64,000 bases of DNA from Brevibacterium antiquum CNRZ 918 (GTDB lineage Bacteria > Actinomycetota > Actinomycetes > Actinomycetales > Brevibacteriaceae). Below the pieces are notes generated by a model. That model was not told the origin of the DNA. It saw only the letters and a list, made by a program, of their open reading frames with translations, and did not search any database. Below are positions 26,436 through 35,512 of this stretch, one piece after another. The stretch spans positions 186,001 to 250,000 of the forward strand of contig NZ_FXZD01000006.1 of assembly GCF_900169145.1 (NCBI RefSeq), written 5' to 3'. A program made the translations under genes and the position numbers. Positions within the stretch are counted from its first letter, which is position 1. The number at the start of each line of letters is the position of its first letter.

Positions 26436-28018
26436 CTGAGCGCATCGGCGTCATCGGTGGAGGTGCGGCAGGACTGGCCACGGCAGCATTGTTGGCACGT
26501 GAGGGCTACAGCGTCGATCTCTTTGAACAGAACTCAACTCTGGGCGGGCGGATCGGTTCGATCGAAGAAGACGGCTATCGATTCGACACAGGGCCATCGT
26601 GGTATCTGATGCCGGAGGTCTACGAACACTTCTTCAACCTTCTCGGTACGACGGCGGCCAACGAGCTCGACCTGCGCACACTCGATCCTGCCTACACCGT
26701 GTTCAGTCCCGCTTCGCAGGCTCGGCGGGAGCAGTCGGTCACGATTCCTCACGGCACTGCCGAGGTCCTCGACACCTTCGAGCGAATCGAACGCGGCAGC
26801 GGGGCCACTTTGGCCAAATATCTGGACTCGGCCAAGGCCACCAAAGACTTAGCGATCGACTACTTCCTGTACAACCCCTTCACCTCCCCGAAATCGATTC
26901 TCAGGGCAGAGCTGCTCACCGCGCTCCCCGCGCTGGCTCGGCTGTTGACCACCTCTCTGGAACGCCACGCCTCTCGATCGTTCCACCATCCGGTGCTGCG
27001 GCAGATCCTCCAGTACCCGGCCATCTTCCTTGGCACCGACCCGAGGAAGGCGCCGGCCCTCTATCACTTGATGAGTGCCCTCGACCTCAGCGACGGAGTG
27101 CTGTACCCGATGGGAGGGTTCAGAACCATCGTCGATGCTCTGACCCGACTTGTCGAGGAATCAGGGGTGCGAGTGCACACCGATTCCACCGTCACACACA
27201 TATCCACCGTGTCGGAAAGTGGCCGCCGACGGTCTGCCAACGGCATCGCATGGGAGGATCAAGACGGTCGCGAACACGAGCACGATTGTGACATCGTCGT
27301 CTCCGCCGCTGACCTCCACCACACAGAGACACAGCTCTTGGACGAGGGTGATCGCAGCTACCCTGAGAGCTGGTGGCAGAAGGTGACAAGCGGGCCAGGC
27401 GCCGTTCTGGTCTTTCTCGGAGTCGAAGGCGAAGTCCCACAGCTTCCCCACCACTCACTGTTCTTCACCGAGGACTGGTCGACGAACTTCGACGACATCT
27501 TCGGGCCGCAGCAGAAGATCTCCTCTCCGGCGTCGGCATATGTGTGCAAACCCAGTCACACCGATCCGAACGTGGCACCCTTCGACTGCGAGAATCTCTT
27601 CATCCTCATCCCGGTGCCAGCAGATGCAGGACTCGGGGCGGGGGGAGACGACGGGCGGGGAGATCCGCGAATCGAGCGTGCAGCCGACCGGGCCATCGAC
27701 CAGATCGCTGAATGGGCCGACATCCCCGATCTGAGAGATCGGATCAGTTTTCGCCGGACATTGGGGCCGACGGATTTCTCCAGCAACTACAATTCGTGGC
27801 TGGGAGGGATGCTCGGGCCAGCTCACACGTTGCGCCAGAGCGCAATGTTCCGGCAGCAGAATGCCTCCAAGAAGGTGGATGGACTCTACTACGCAGGTGC
27901 GACGACGGCGCCAGGGGTGGGTGTGCCGATGTGTCTGATCAGCGCTGAGCTCGTCCTCAAACACATTCGTGGGGATTCGAGTCCGGGACCGCTGCCCGTC
28001 GCCGACACACAGGGGTAA
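26432..28018 (+). CDS. crtI: Phytoene desaturase (lycopene-forming)
   Basis: The 528-residue product has the FAD-binding GxGxxG start IGVIGGGAAGLATAALLAREG and LGGRIGSIEEDGYRFDTGPSWYLMPEVYE, and the CrtI C-terminal signature GLYYAGATTAPGVGVPMCLISAEL. It desaturates phytoene in four steps to lycopene at the membrane surface. The apparent longer open frame upstream is only crtB overlap. It converges with the epimerase-like gene; only about 26 bases separate the stops. Confidence 0.95.
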   Translation: MTERIGVIGGGAAGLATAALLAREGYSVDLFEQNSTLGGRIGSIEEDGYRFDTGPSWYLMPEVYEHFFNLLGTTAANELDLRTLDPAYTVFSPASQARREQSVTIPHGTAEVLDTFERIERGSGATLAKYLDSAKATKDLAIDYFLYNPFTSPKSILRAELLTALPALARLLTTSLERHASRSFHHPVLRQILQYPAIFLGTDPRKAPALYHLMSALDLSDGVLYPMGGFRTIVDALTRLVEESGVRVHTDSTVTHISTVSESGRRRSANGIAWEDQDGREHEHDCDIVVSAADLHHTETQLLDEGDRSYPESWWQKVTSGPGAVLVFLGVEGEVPQLPHHSLFFTEDWSTNFDDIFGPQQKISSPASAYVCKPSHTDPNVAPFDCENLFILIPVPADAGLGAGGDDGRGDPRIERAADRAIDQIAEWADIPDLRDRISFRRTLGPTDFSSNYNSWLGGMLGPAHTLRQSAMFRQQNASKKVDGLYYAGATTAPGVGVPMCLISAELVLKHIRGDSSPGPLPVADTQG

Positions 28019-28044
28019 AGACCTACTGTCGGTCGGTGACCGGC

Positions 28045-28857
28045 TTATGCTCCGGTGCGCAGCTGATGAGAATATCCCTCTCGGTACGTCGGAAATTCCA
28101 AGGACCCGAGGAACTCGTGGAATCGGGTGTTGTCGAGTCTCTTTCTCTCTGCAGGTTCCGCAGGGAGGTCTGGCGGAGGCGAGACGTTCAGCTCGGATGC
28201 CAGAAATTCGACGACCTCCCCCAGCTGCACGGGGCACGAGTCCACGGCGTGCATCAGCCGTGGAGCATCAGAGCTGAAGAGAAGAGCCTCGAGCGCCCGG
28301 ACCAGATCAGCATGATGGATGCGGTTGGTCCACCGTCGGTAGTTCACGGGCCGACCCGAACGGACCCCATCGATGAGTCGAGAATTCTCCCGCCCGTAGA
28401 TGCCTGCTGCCCGAATGATCGACGCGGACGCGAAAGTGTTCCTGATGAGATTCTCGGTCTCCCAGAGAGTCCGGGCAGGACTCGAGTCAGGGTGAGGCTG
28501 AGAGTCTTCATTCGCGATAGCTCCCGGCGATGAACTCCCGAGGACTCGAGTCGAGGACAGGAGGATCACACGCTCAGGCGTGGATTCCAGGACACCGATC
28601 AGGCCCTGAACCCCGCGCAGATACGTCTGTTCATAACCGTCATCGGTGTACTCATCGGGGGTGAGAGTGATCACCACTGCATCGATGTCATCGATTTTGG
28701 CCGTGCCGGGACTGGTGAGATCGACTGCGAAGGGAGCGAACGAGGCGGGAAGTGATTCAGTGTGTCGCCGCAGTCCGATGACCTCATGGCCCTTGCGCAC
28801 CAGATTCAGGCCCAAACGGGTTCCGAGATCTCCGCATCCTGCCAGTAGTACTCTCAT
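28045..28857 (-). CDS. NAD-dependent epimerase/dehydratase-like protein (YeeZ-type)
   Basis: The 270-residue product begins MRVLLAGCGDLGTRLGLNLVRKGHEV, an atypical SDR nucleotide-binding loop, and has VILLSSTRVLG and IIRAAGIYGRENSRL as substrate-region motifs, as in YeeZ/ActC-like atypical SDRs. It lies 66 bases after the photolyase gene on the same strand and may be the last gene of the idi-crtE-...-photolyase operon. Substrate unknown. Confidence 0.82.
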   Translation of the reverse strand: MRVLLAGCGDLGTRLGLNLVRKGHEVIGLRRHTESLPASFAPFAVDLTSPGTAKIDDIDAVVITLTPDEYTDDGYEQTYLRGVQGLIGVLESTPERVILLSSTRVLGSSSPGAIANEDSQPHPDSSPARTLWETENLIRNTFASASIIRAAGIYGRENSRLIDGVRSGRPVNYRRWTNRIHHADLVRALEALLFSSDAPRLMHAVDSCPVQLGEVVEFLASELNVSPPPDLPAEPAERKRLDNTRFHEFLGSLEFPTYREGYSHQLRTGA

Positions 28858-28923
28858 GCTCGACCTGCCATCCTGTCTTCGTCGTCTGTGAGCCGGGGAT
28901 CCTGTGTCGTGTGGTCCACCATG

Positions 28924-30387
28924 TCAGGACCCGCCGGAGTTGTCGCGGGTTGTGGACCTGTTCTTCATGTGGTCGTAGGCGCTCAGGGCGGCCTGCCGTG
29001 ATTGCCTGAGATCGACGAGGGGAGGCGGAGCTGCCTCCGAAGTGTAGGGGAGCCAGTCGTCGATGTAGGCGTCGTCGGGGTCGAAGCGTTCGCGTTGTCG
29101 CTCCGGGTTGAAGACTCGGAAATACGGCGCGGCATCGGCACCGCTTCCGGCGACCCACTGCCATGAGACCGGGTTGTTGGCTTCATCGGCGTCGACGAGG
29201 GTGTCCCAGAACCACTGCTCTCCGTGCCACCAGTGCTGGAGGAGGTTCTTGGTCAGGAAGCTTGCCGTGACCATGCGGATCCGGTTGTGCATCCACCCGG
29301 TCTGCCACAGCTGTGCCATTCCCGCATCGATGAGCGGATAGCCGGTGGTCCCTGATCTCCAGTGGGCGAGAGCCTCGTCATCATCTTCGTAGGGAAAGTT
29401 CTGGAACTCGGGTCTGATCGGCGCAGAATCGATCTGGGGATAGTGGTAGGTCAGGTGCCAGGAGAACTCTCGCCAGTAGAGCTGACGGATCCATGCCGCG
29501 CGGTCGTCCTGGGTGAGCGAACTGGTCGTCCGGGCGGCCTGGAGCAGCTGTCGCGGGGACAGTTCTCCGTGCCGTAGCCTGGGCGAGAGCCGTGAGGTGC
29601 TCGCCGCATCAGAGGGGACATCCTTGCTGGTGGTGTAGCCGTCGATGCTCGCAGACAGGTCATCGAGCTGGTCTGCGGCGGCGCGCAGGCCCGGCGACCA
29701 GTGGCCGGCGATGGTGTCCTGCCACCACCGGGGGCCTGAGGCTGCGGCGGCTTCACCCGCTCCCGTCTCTGTGCCGTCGAGGAGCCCCAGCCCGTCGAGT
29801 TCCACCACCGCCGGGCACTCACGTGCTCTGCTGAGCAGTGTCTGGCTCAGCGGTGATTGCCCATGCGGCTTCGGCAGCACGTCACCGACATCGCGTCCGG
29901 CCACGGCCTTCCAGAACGGGGTGAAGACCTTGTAGTGGTCACTGCTCTGAGGGGCAGCCGTCCACGGTTCGACGAGGAGGGACCCGGTGTGGGAATGGAC
30001 CGCGAACCCCTGATCGCTGAGCACGGTCTTGATCTGGCCGTCGAGAGCACGGGAAGCGGATGCGTAGCGGCGCGTCCAGCGAACAGCGGTGACGCCGAGG
30101 CTGCTGGCCAGTTGCACAATGATCGCTTCCGCCCGGCCTGCAGCGAAGAGCAGAGGAATGCCGAGGTCGGAGAGCTCCTCGTGGAGCACGGTCAGCGATT
30201 CGTGTGCCCACCACCGACATGCCCCGCCCAAGGGCCTGGGCCCCAGACCCTCCTCGTCGCGGGTCTCACGGATCCAGACGGCGATGACACGGCCATCGGC
30301 ACGCGCCGCGGTGAGGGCCTCATGGTCGGCCACGCGCAGGTCGTCACGAAACCACACCAGAGTGAGGTCCTCACGGCTTGTGCTCAT
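28924..30387 (-). CDS. phr: Deoxyribodipyrimidine photolyase (class I)
   Basis: The 487-residue product has the antenna domain (LVWFRDDLRVADHEALTAARADG) and the FAD domain with RLSPRLRHGELSPRQLLQAAR, WIRQLYWREFSWHL, TGYPLIDAGMAQLWQTGWMHNRIRMVTASFLTKNLL and WDTLVDADEANNPVSWQWVAGSGADAAPYFRVFNP, all classical. It repairs cyclobutane dimers with light. Start ATG 30387 overlaps the tspO stop by one base (TGATG); the open frame up to 30411 is tspO. Placement in a carotenoid operon fits a light-damage response. Confidence 0.95.
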   Translation of the reverse strand: MSTSREDLTLVWFRDDLRVADHEALTAARADGRVIAVWIRETRDEEGLGPRPLGGACRWWAHESLTVLHEELSDLGIPLLFAAGRAEAIIVQLASSLGVTAVRWTRRYASASRALDGQIKTVLSDQGFAVHSHTGSLLVEPWTAAPQSSDHYKVFTPFWKAVAGRDVGDVLPKPHGQSPLSQTLLSRARECPAVVELDGLGLLDGTETGAGEAAAASGPRWWQDTIAGHWSPGLRAAADQLDDLSASIDGYTTSKDVPSDAASTSRLSPRLRHGELSPRQLLQAARTTSSLTQDDRAAWIRQLYWREFSWHLTYHYPQIDSAPIRPEFQNFPYEDDDEALAHWRSGTTGYPLIDAGMAQLWQTGWMHNRIRMVTASFLTKNLLQHWWHGEQWFWDTLVDADEANNPVSWQWVAGSGADAAPYFRVFNPERQRERFDPDDAYIDDWLPYTSEAAPPPLVDLRQSRQAALSAYDHMKNRSTTRDNSGGS

Positions 30388-30905
30388 CAGCGACCTGCTG
30401 CCCGGGTGCAACTCAGAGATCGAGGCATCTCATCGGGATTGAGTCTGAGGATCTCTCCATTCAGGGCAGTCGCGAACCCCACCCACGCCGCGTAGGGGGT
30501 GAGTAGGAGTGTTGAAGTCTTGTCGACGGCAGCCGCCTTCCTCAGCAGTCTCAGCGTCGAGGCCTCTAGGACCAGGGAGTCGACCAGCGATGCGTCCGGG
30601 CGACGGGCGGAGAAGAACAGCCAACTCCATGCGACATTGACCGCCATGTTCGCGCCCAACTCACCCAGGTAGGCGCGGCGGTCCCGGCTGTTGGGCAGGC
30701 GCGTGAGCACCCGCCCGGAGGCGACTGCCGTCAACGTGTACAGGGTTGACCATGCGGGTCCGAAGACCCAGCCCGGGGGCTGCCACGCCGGTTTGGCGAC
30801 ATTTTTGTACCAGTCGGAGTCGACTTTCGTCCCGAATGCCCCGATTCCTGCTGCTGCAGCGCACATGGCGGCCGGAAGGAGATAGCGTTTCCACGGAGCT
30901 TTCAT
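30387..30905 (-). CDS. tspO: TspO/MBR-family membrane protein
   Basis: From ATG 30905 (GAGAGGAA just upstream) the product is 172 residues with five hydrophobic segments and the TspO signatures DWYKNVAKPAWQPPGWVFGPAWSTLY and NMAVNVAWSWLFFSARRP. TspO binds porphyrins and sterols and is linked to tetrapyrrole and pigment regulation in bacteria. It lies 46 bases after crtU and overlaps phr by one base, so it is part of the same operon. Confidence 0.9.
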   Translation of the reverse strand: MKAPWKRYLLPAAMCAAAAGIGAFGTKVDSDWYKNVAKPAWQPPGWVFGPAWSTLYTLTAVASGRVLTRLPNSRDRRAYLGELGANMAVNVAWSWLFFSARRPDASLVDSLVLEASTLRLLRKAAAVDKTSTLLLTPYAAWVGFATALNGEILRLNPDEMPRSLSCTRAAGR

Positions 30906-30951
30906 GAGTTCCTCTCGATGATTCGCAGTGATGGCCTTCGATGGGACTTGG

Positions 30952-32505
30952 TCATCGACGACTCCTGATGCGTCCGAGCACTCCACGCCGAAGCAGGCCT
31001 CGAGTCGGTGGTGACCACAGGTCTGTCCCCTCGACCCTCCAGGTCGAGAGCAGGTGGTTGGCCGCCAGATAGCCGGTCGTGGCTGCGCGTTCCATCAAGG
31101 CCACCGGGATGTTGCAGCGCACATAGTCTCCGGCGACCACCAGCCCGGGGATCGGGGTGGACGGCTCGGGCCTGTCCTCCCACGGGCGGGTGTCAGTGAG
31201 CCCGCAGTCTGCTTCGATGAGCAGCTCCTGGTCCACGATGGTCAGGGCTGCGGTCTCGGGGTAGACGTGATGCAGATCCGTCAGCAGCCGCGCAACGATG
31301 TCCGTCCTCCCACGCTCGGTGTCGTGTGATTCGCCTTCGAGGGCATAAGCGTGGAGTTCGAGGACCGAGCCGTGGTGGGATTCGGACCACGCTGTGGCTC
31401 CGGCCTCGAAGCGTTCAAGCACGGACACGTTGTCGAGGAGGTCGTACCCGCTTGTCCCCAGGAAGGCCGGTCGGTGGTCGGCCACGGGCGCGCCGAGCCA
31501 CAGTCGCAGCACTGCGAACGCAGGAGCGTTGGTCTGTGAGCCGATCGTCTCCATCCACCGTTGGGCCGCAGGCGCGCTGTCCACGAGCGAGTCATGGCTT
31601 GCGCTGAGCAGATCACGGGCCGCGGCGGGATCGACTGCGAGCACGACGGCATCACTTTCCAGGTTCGCTTCCCCGGTCGTGGTCGTCCATCCGGACTCGG
31701 CGAGTTCGATCGAGGTCACGGTCGTTCCCGTCTCGATCGTGACTCCCAGTGACCTGAGGTAGTCACCCAACGGTGCCCAGAGAGCTGTGTCGTAGTCATC
31801 GACAGGGACGTCGAAGAGCAGCCCTTCCGCTGAACCGGTGAAGTAGGTGTGGAACATGGCCACGAGCTCACCCGCAGAGAACTCTGTCGGGTCGGCGAAG
31901 AAGGAGCGGGCGAAGACTTCGAGCGCCAGATGGCGGGCTTCGTCGGGAAAGCGCAACCGGTCGAGGAAGTCGGCGGCAGATTCGCCGTCATAGTAGCTGT
32001 ACGTTGCGGGGAACTCGACGTCGATGAGTTCGACTGCGGCAGCGATATCGACGTCACGGAGTCCTCTGATTGGGAAGGTGGGGCTCTGCCAGACGAACCC
32101 GAGGAGATTGAACGGCGGGGTGCGGGGGATTGAGGCGAATGTGTCCATCGAGCCTCGGCGATGGATGAGCGGGTAGTCGTCGACGGGCCGCAGGCATTCA
32201 CGTTCGGGATCTGCGCGGCTGAGCAGGTCGCGCAGGTTGTAGTACTGCCGGAAGAAGGCGTGGAATCCTCGGCTCATGGTCCGTTCGTCGTCGACCGGCC
32301 AGGCACCCACGCGGCCGCCGAGGTAGTCGTTCTTCTCGATGACCGTGACCTCGGCGCCGTGTTCGGCCAGGATCGCGGCTGCAGCCAGTCCGGCGATGCC
32401 GGCGCCGATGATGGTGACCCGTTTGGGTCGCAGCAGTCGCGGCCGTCCCTGCGGGCCCTGGATTCTCTCGGCGAAGCGATCTCTGGGCCGGTGTCTCTGT
32501 GTCAT
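30952..32505 (-). CDS. crtU: Carotenoid desaturase/methyltransferase, isorenieratene synthase
   Basis: The 517-residue product has a CrtI-like FAD domain (VTIIGAGIAGLAAAAILAEHG, EKNDYLGGRVGAW) and SRGFHAFFRQYYNLRDLL, the hallmark of the CrtU branch that aromatises the beta-ionone rings of beta-carotene by desaturation and methyl migration. The C-terminus has PIPGLVVAGDYVRCNIPVALMERAATTGYLAANHLL. I start at ATG 32505, which overlaps the crtYd stop by ATGA, not at 32544. It gives isorenieratene, the orange pigment of cheese brevibacteria. Confidence 0.93.
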   Translation of the reverse strand: MTQRHRPRDRFAERIQGPQGRPRLLRPKRVTIIGAGIAGLAAAAILAEHGAEVTVIEKNDYLGGRVGAWPVDDERTMSRGFHAFFRQYYNLRDLLSRADPERECLRPVDDYPLIHRRGSMDTFASIPRTPPFNLLGFVWQSPTFPIRGLRDVDIAAAVELIDVEFPATYSYYDGESAADFLDRLRFPDEARHLALEVFARSFFADPTEFSAGELVAMFHTYFTGSAEGLLFDVPVDDYDTALWAPLGDYLRSLGVTIETGTTVTSIELAESGWTTTTGEANLESDAVVLAVDPAAARDLLSASHDSLVDSAPAAQRWMETIGSQTNAPAFAVLRLWLGAPVADHRPAFLGTSGYDLLDNVSVLERFEAGATAWSESHHGSVLELHAYALEGESHDTERGRTDIVARLLTDLHHVYPETAALTIVDQELLIEADCGLTDTRPWEDRPEPSTPIPGLVVAGDYVRCNIPVALMERAATTGYLAANHLLSTWRVEGTDLWSPPTRGLLRRGVLGRIRSRR

Positions 32506-32822
32506 TGGGTGTCCTTGCGCGATCGGTTGAGTTGCCACTGCCACAGCATGAGCACAGATGTGATCATGGCGAACCCGAATCCGAAGTCTTCGATCGGGAT
32601 GTCCCAGGGGAAACGCAGGTTCAGGAACTGCGACGGGTTGTACCTGACGATGGGGTCACTGAGTTTGGTCAGCCACCCATCGACCAGGCACTGGAAGGCC
32701 AGACAGATGGCCAGCGCGGCCCAGTACTGCGTCCGTCGGAAGATGCCGCTGCGGAAGACGAACACCTCGAGACCGATGACGACGATCATTCCGAGGATCG
32801 TCATGATTGTGTACTCAGGCAT
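32502..32822 (-). CDS. crtYd: Lycopene beta-cyclase subunit CrtYd
   Basis: The 106-residue membrane protein has about three hydrophobic helices and the FPWDIPIEDFGFGFAMIT segment, containing the PxE(E/D) motif of heterodimeric cyclases. It pairs with CrtYc to cyclise lycopene to beta-carotene. The ATG (32822) lies 8 bases inside the end of crtYc. The stop overlaps crtU by ATGA. Confidence 0.92.
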   Translation of the reverse strand: MPEYTIMTILGMIVVIGLEVFVFRSGIFRRTQYWAALAICLAFQCLVDGWLTKLSDPIVRYNPSQFLNLRFPWDIPIEDFGFGFAMITSVLMLWQWQLNRSRKDTQ

Positions 32823-33162
32823 CGTCTGCTGTGGCCTTTCTGCTCTTTTTGGCAAAGAACCTGAGCACGGTGCCCACTGCCTCGTAGCTGAGCAGGGCAC
32901 AGACCGGGATGACGACGAAGAAGACGAGCTCCTCCAGAGGCAGGTTGCCGAAGTGGATGCCGGTGACGAACTGCGGATTGTATGTCCAGTGGTCCCGGCC
33001 GATGGCGACGATGTCCCAGAGTGAGAAGACGATGACGACTGGGATGAGAGATCCGAGGAGGAGCTTGGGGCGACGATAGATCCGGGCGGAGAACAGCAGT
33101 TCGAGGGGAAGCGTGATCAGCAGGCACGCGCCCATCAGCAGGAGGTATTCGAAGGAGCTCAT
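32815..33162 (-). CDS. crtYc: Lycopene beta-cyclase subunit CrtYc
   Basis: The 115-residue product has three hydrophobic helices and the segment IHFGNLPLEELVFFVVIPVCALLSYEAV with the PxEE motif of the cyclase half. The ATG at 33162 overlaps the P450 stop by ATGA (33159-33162) and GAAGGAG-like bases lie nearby. The longer open frame to 33411 is antisense-free overlap with P450 and is not real. CrtYc and CrtYd resemble the two halves of a fused cyclase. Confidence 0.92.
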   Translation of the reverse strand: MSSFEYLLLMGACLLITLPLELLFSARIYRRPKLLLGSLIPVVIVFSLWDIVAIGRDHWTYNPQFVTGIHFGNLPLEELVFFVVIPVCALLSYEAVGTVLRFFAKKSRKATADDA

Positions 33163-34451
33163 ATCGTCATTCTCATCGATGGGTGCGAATCGGCAGTCTG
33201 CAGCCGTGATCTGGTGGGTGGGGGATTTGGCCTGCTGACGCTCGCTGGCCGTGATGGGGCCATCAGGCTCAGGTCCAGGCCGCGCAGCCGGTAGCCTTCG
33301 ATGACGTTGTCCCAACTGATGGTGGGCTCTTTGAGGATGCGAGGTCGATGGGCGAGGAGCTTGTGCACCAGGGCATCGGTCTCGTAGAGAGCCAATGCCT
33401 GGCCGGGGCATTTGTGTGCTCCGTCGCTGAAGCTCATTCCCGCCGCAGGCGTTGCTCGGTTCAGGCCGCGACCGGGGCAGATCGTCTCCGGGTCCGGCCC
33501 CATCACCTGAGGGTCGGTATTGGTCTGCCGGACGCAGACGTCGATCAAATCACCCTCGGAGATGGTGAACGAGCCGCTGTTGTCCAAGATGTCGATATCG
33601 GCCTGGGCCCGACGGTAGAGATGGCCGACGACCGGGTCGAGTCGGATGATCTCCTCGAGTATCTCCAGCCTGGCCGGCAGTGCGGCCTCGACGTATTCGC
33701 GACCCAACTCGGCGTTCGTCAGCAGATGCCAACATGCCATGGTGATGAATTCGCGGGTGGTGACCATGCCCGCTGTGCCATAGGTGACGCATTCGACGAG
33801 GATGTCGGCGGTGCCGTAACCGGCGGTCAGCAGATGGGACAGGACGTCATTGCGTTCTCGTCTGCGGCGGGACCGAATCGCCGGCCGCACATCTGCACAG
33901 TAGAAGGAGACGATGGGAATGAGGCCGTTGATCGCCGCCTGCATCCATTGTCGGCGCGTGCGTCCCATCGCCGGGGCGGCAAGGTCGACAGGGGGCTGTC
34001 TGAAGAACCCGACCAGACGTTTGGCCATGCCCTCGATGGAGGATTCGGTCAGACCCACCACCGTGGCTGTGACGTCGACCGAATAGTGCAGTGCCACCTC
34101 GTCAAGGCGGCATCTGCCGTCCATGACCGCGTTGTCAACGACCGCTTGAGCGCGGTCGTTGATGAAATCTCCATACTTTTCCGCGACCACCGAAGGGGCG
34201 AAGAACCGAGCGACTTCTCGGCGCTGGGCATCGTGATCTTCACCGTCAGAGATCAGGATCGGGTGATGGCGAAAGTAGCCTCGTGGAATCTTCTCGGCGG
34301 TGAATCCGGCTTGGGTGGTCTGATCGCGTGCGCGCAACACTGCCCTGGCCGCATCAAAGGAGCGGATTCTCCACATCTGTCCGTCATAGTCGACAGGTGG
34401 TCCGGTGTTCTCGTCATCTCTGATTGCTCTGCGCTTGGACAATGGCTTCAT
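33159..34451 (-). CDS. Cytochrome P450, probable carotenoid ring hydroxylase
   Basis: From ATG 34451, which overlaps the crtE stop by ATGA, the product is 430 residues. P450 features: ISDGEDHDAQRREVARFF (C-helix region), GTAGMVTTREFITMACWHLL (I-helix region; the usual A-G-x-D-T is unusual), EEIIRLDPVVGHLYRRAQAD (K-helix ExxR) and the haem Cys in MSFSDGAHKCPGQALAL. In B. linens/aurantiacum the last step to hydroxy-isorenieratene was reported to depend on a P450; position in this operon supports that role. No redox partner gene is adjacent. Confidence 0.88.
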   Translation of the reverse strand: MKPLSKRRAIRDDENTGPPVDYDGQMWRIRSFDAARAVLRARDQTTQAGFTAEKIPRGYFRHHPILISDGEDHDAQRREVARFFAPSVVAEKYGDFINDRAQAVVDNAVMDGRCRLDEVALHYSVDVTATVVGLTESSIEGMAKRLVGFFRQPPVDLAAPAMGRTRRQWMQAAINGLIPIVSFYCADVRPAIRSRRRRERNDVLSHLLTAGYGTADILVECVTYGTAGMVTTREFITMACWHLLTNAELGREYVEAALPARLEILEEIIRLDPVVGHLYRRAQADIDILDNSGSFTISEGDLIDVCVRQTNTDPQVMGPDPETICPGRGLNRATPAAGMSFSDGAHKCPGQALALYETDALVHKLLAHRPRILKEPTISWDNVIEGYRLRGLDLSLMAPSRPASVSRPNPPPTRSRLQTADSHPSMRMTI

Positions 34452-35512
34452 GCACTTCGGGAGTTGCACTCGGCGGTGAGCTGGGTGAGGTGATTGCTCA
34501 ATGCTGTCGGCAGAGCAGCCTCGCGAATGAGTCGGTGCAGGTTCTCAATGCGTTGTGTGATCATCGACTCCACGAGCATGAGTGCGCCTGATTCCTCGAT
34601 GACACTGCGCAGCCGATTACCGTCGGCAATGCTCAACATCGCGTCTCCGAAGAGGGAGCGGACCTCGGCCCAGGCCGGATCGGAGCGAGCAAACGTAACC
34701 AGAAGAGTCTCCTTGCCTTCACGGAGGTCGCTGAGATTGGACTTTCCCGTCTTTCGTTCGTCACCGAAGAGGCCGAGGACGTCGTCGCGCAGCTGGTAGA
34801 TCACACCGATCTGCCTGGAGATGGCGGCCAGTTCGTCGATGAGGCTCCTGTCGGCTCCGGCCAGAACGGCGGCGATGAGCAGTGGTGCCTGAAACGAATA
34901 AACGGCGGTCTTCTGGTCGATCATGGCCAGAACATCATGTGATCTCGCTTCTTCGAGATGCATGCTCAGCCACACGTCTGCGTGTTCGCCAGCGGCGCTT
35001 TCGAACACCGTGTCGTCGAAGATGTCGAGGACGGCTCGGCGTTTGGTCTCGTCGACATCGAGTCGGGCGAGGAGGGAGTGGGCGAGAGTGAGCATGAGGT
35101 CACCGGCGAGAATCGATGTTGTGTCTCCCCAGGCATCGGCCTCACTGGCCACAGCCCCGCGGGCCAGGGCCTCGGAGGCGAACTCTCCGGAGATGTTGGC
35201 CTCGCCGCGACGGATGGTGTCGTTGTCGATCACATCATCGTGGATGACCAGGGCGATGTGGAGCATCTGCATGGCGCAGGCCGCGTCAACGGCTGCCCGC
35301 TCGTCGGTGCCGCCCAGCGCGCGGTGTGCTTCGATGAGCAGTCGCGGGCGGATCAACTTTCCGCCCGTGGTCATGTGCGCCAGTGACTCCCAGAGCTGGG
35401 CGTATTGTGAGGAGAAGGCGCGAGAGCGCCTCTGCCCGTCCGCCAGGACCTGGGTGAGCCTGTCCTCGAATGAGAAGGCGATGTCATCGATGGGGTTGGC
35501 CGAGTCAGTCAT
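34448..35512 (-). CDS. crtE: Geranylgeranyl diphosphate synthase
   Basis: The 354-residue trans-prenyltransferase has GGKLIRPRLLIEAH, the first Asp-rich motif ALVIHDDVIDNDTIRRG, DMIDQKTAVYSFQAPLLIA-like chain-length region and the second Asp-rich segment IGVIYQLRDDVLGLFGDERKTGK. It makes GGPP, the substrate of CrtB. The start overlaps the end of idi by 8 bases and the stop overlaps the P450 start, so it is the second gene of the long minus-strand operon. Confidence 0.93.
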   Translation of the reverse strand: MTDSANPIDDIAFSFEDRLTQVLADGQRRSRAFSSQYAQLWESLAHMTTGGKLIRPRLLIEAHRALGGTDERAAVDAACAMQMLHIALVIHDDVIDNDTIRRGEANISGEFASEALARGAVASEADAWGDTTSILAGDLMLTLAHSLLARLDVDETKRRAVLDIFDDTVFESAAGEHADVWLSMHLEEARSHDVLAMIDQKTAVYSFQAPLLIAAVLAGADRSLIDELAAISRQIGVIYQLRDDVLGLFGDERKTGKSNLSDLREGKETLLVTFARSDPAWAEVRSLFGDAMLSIADGNRLRSVIEESGALMLVESMITQRIENLHRLIREAALPTALSNHLTQLTAECNSRSA

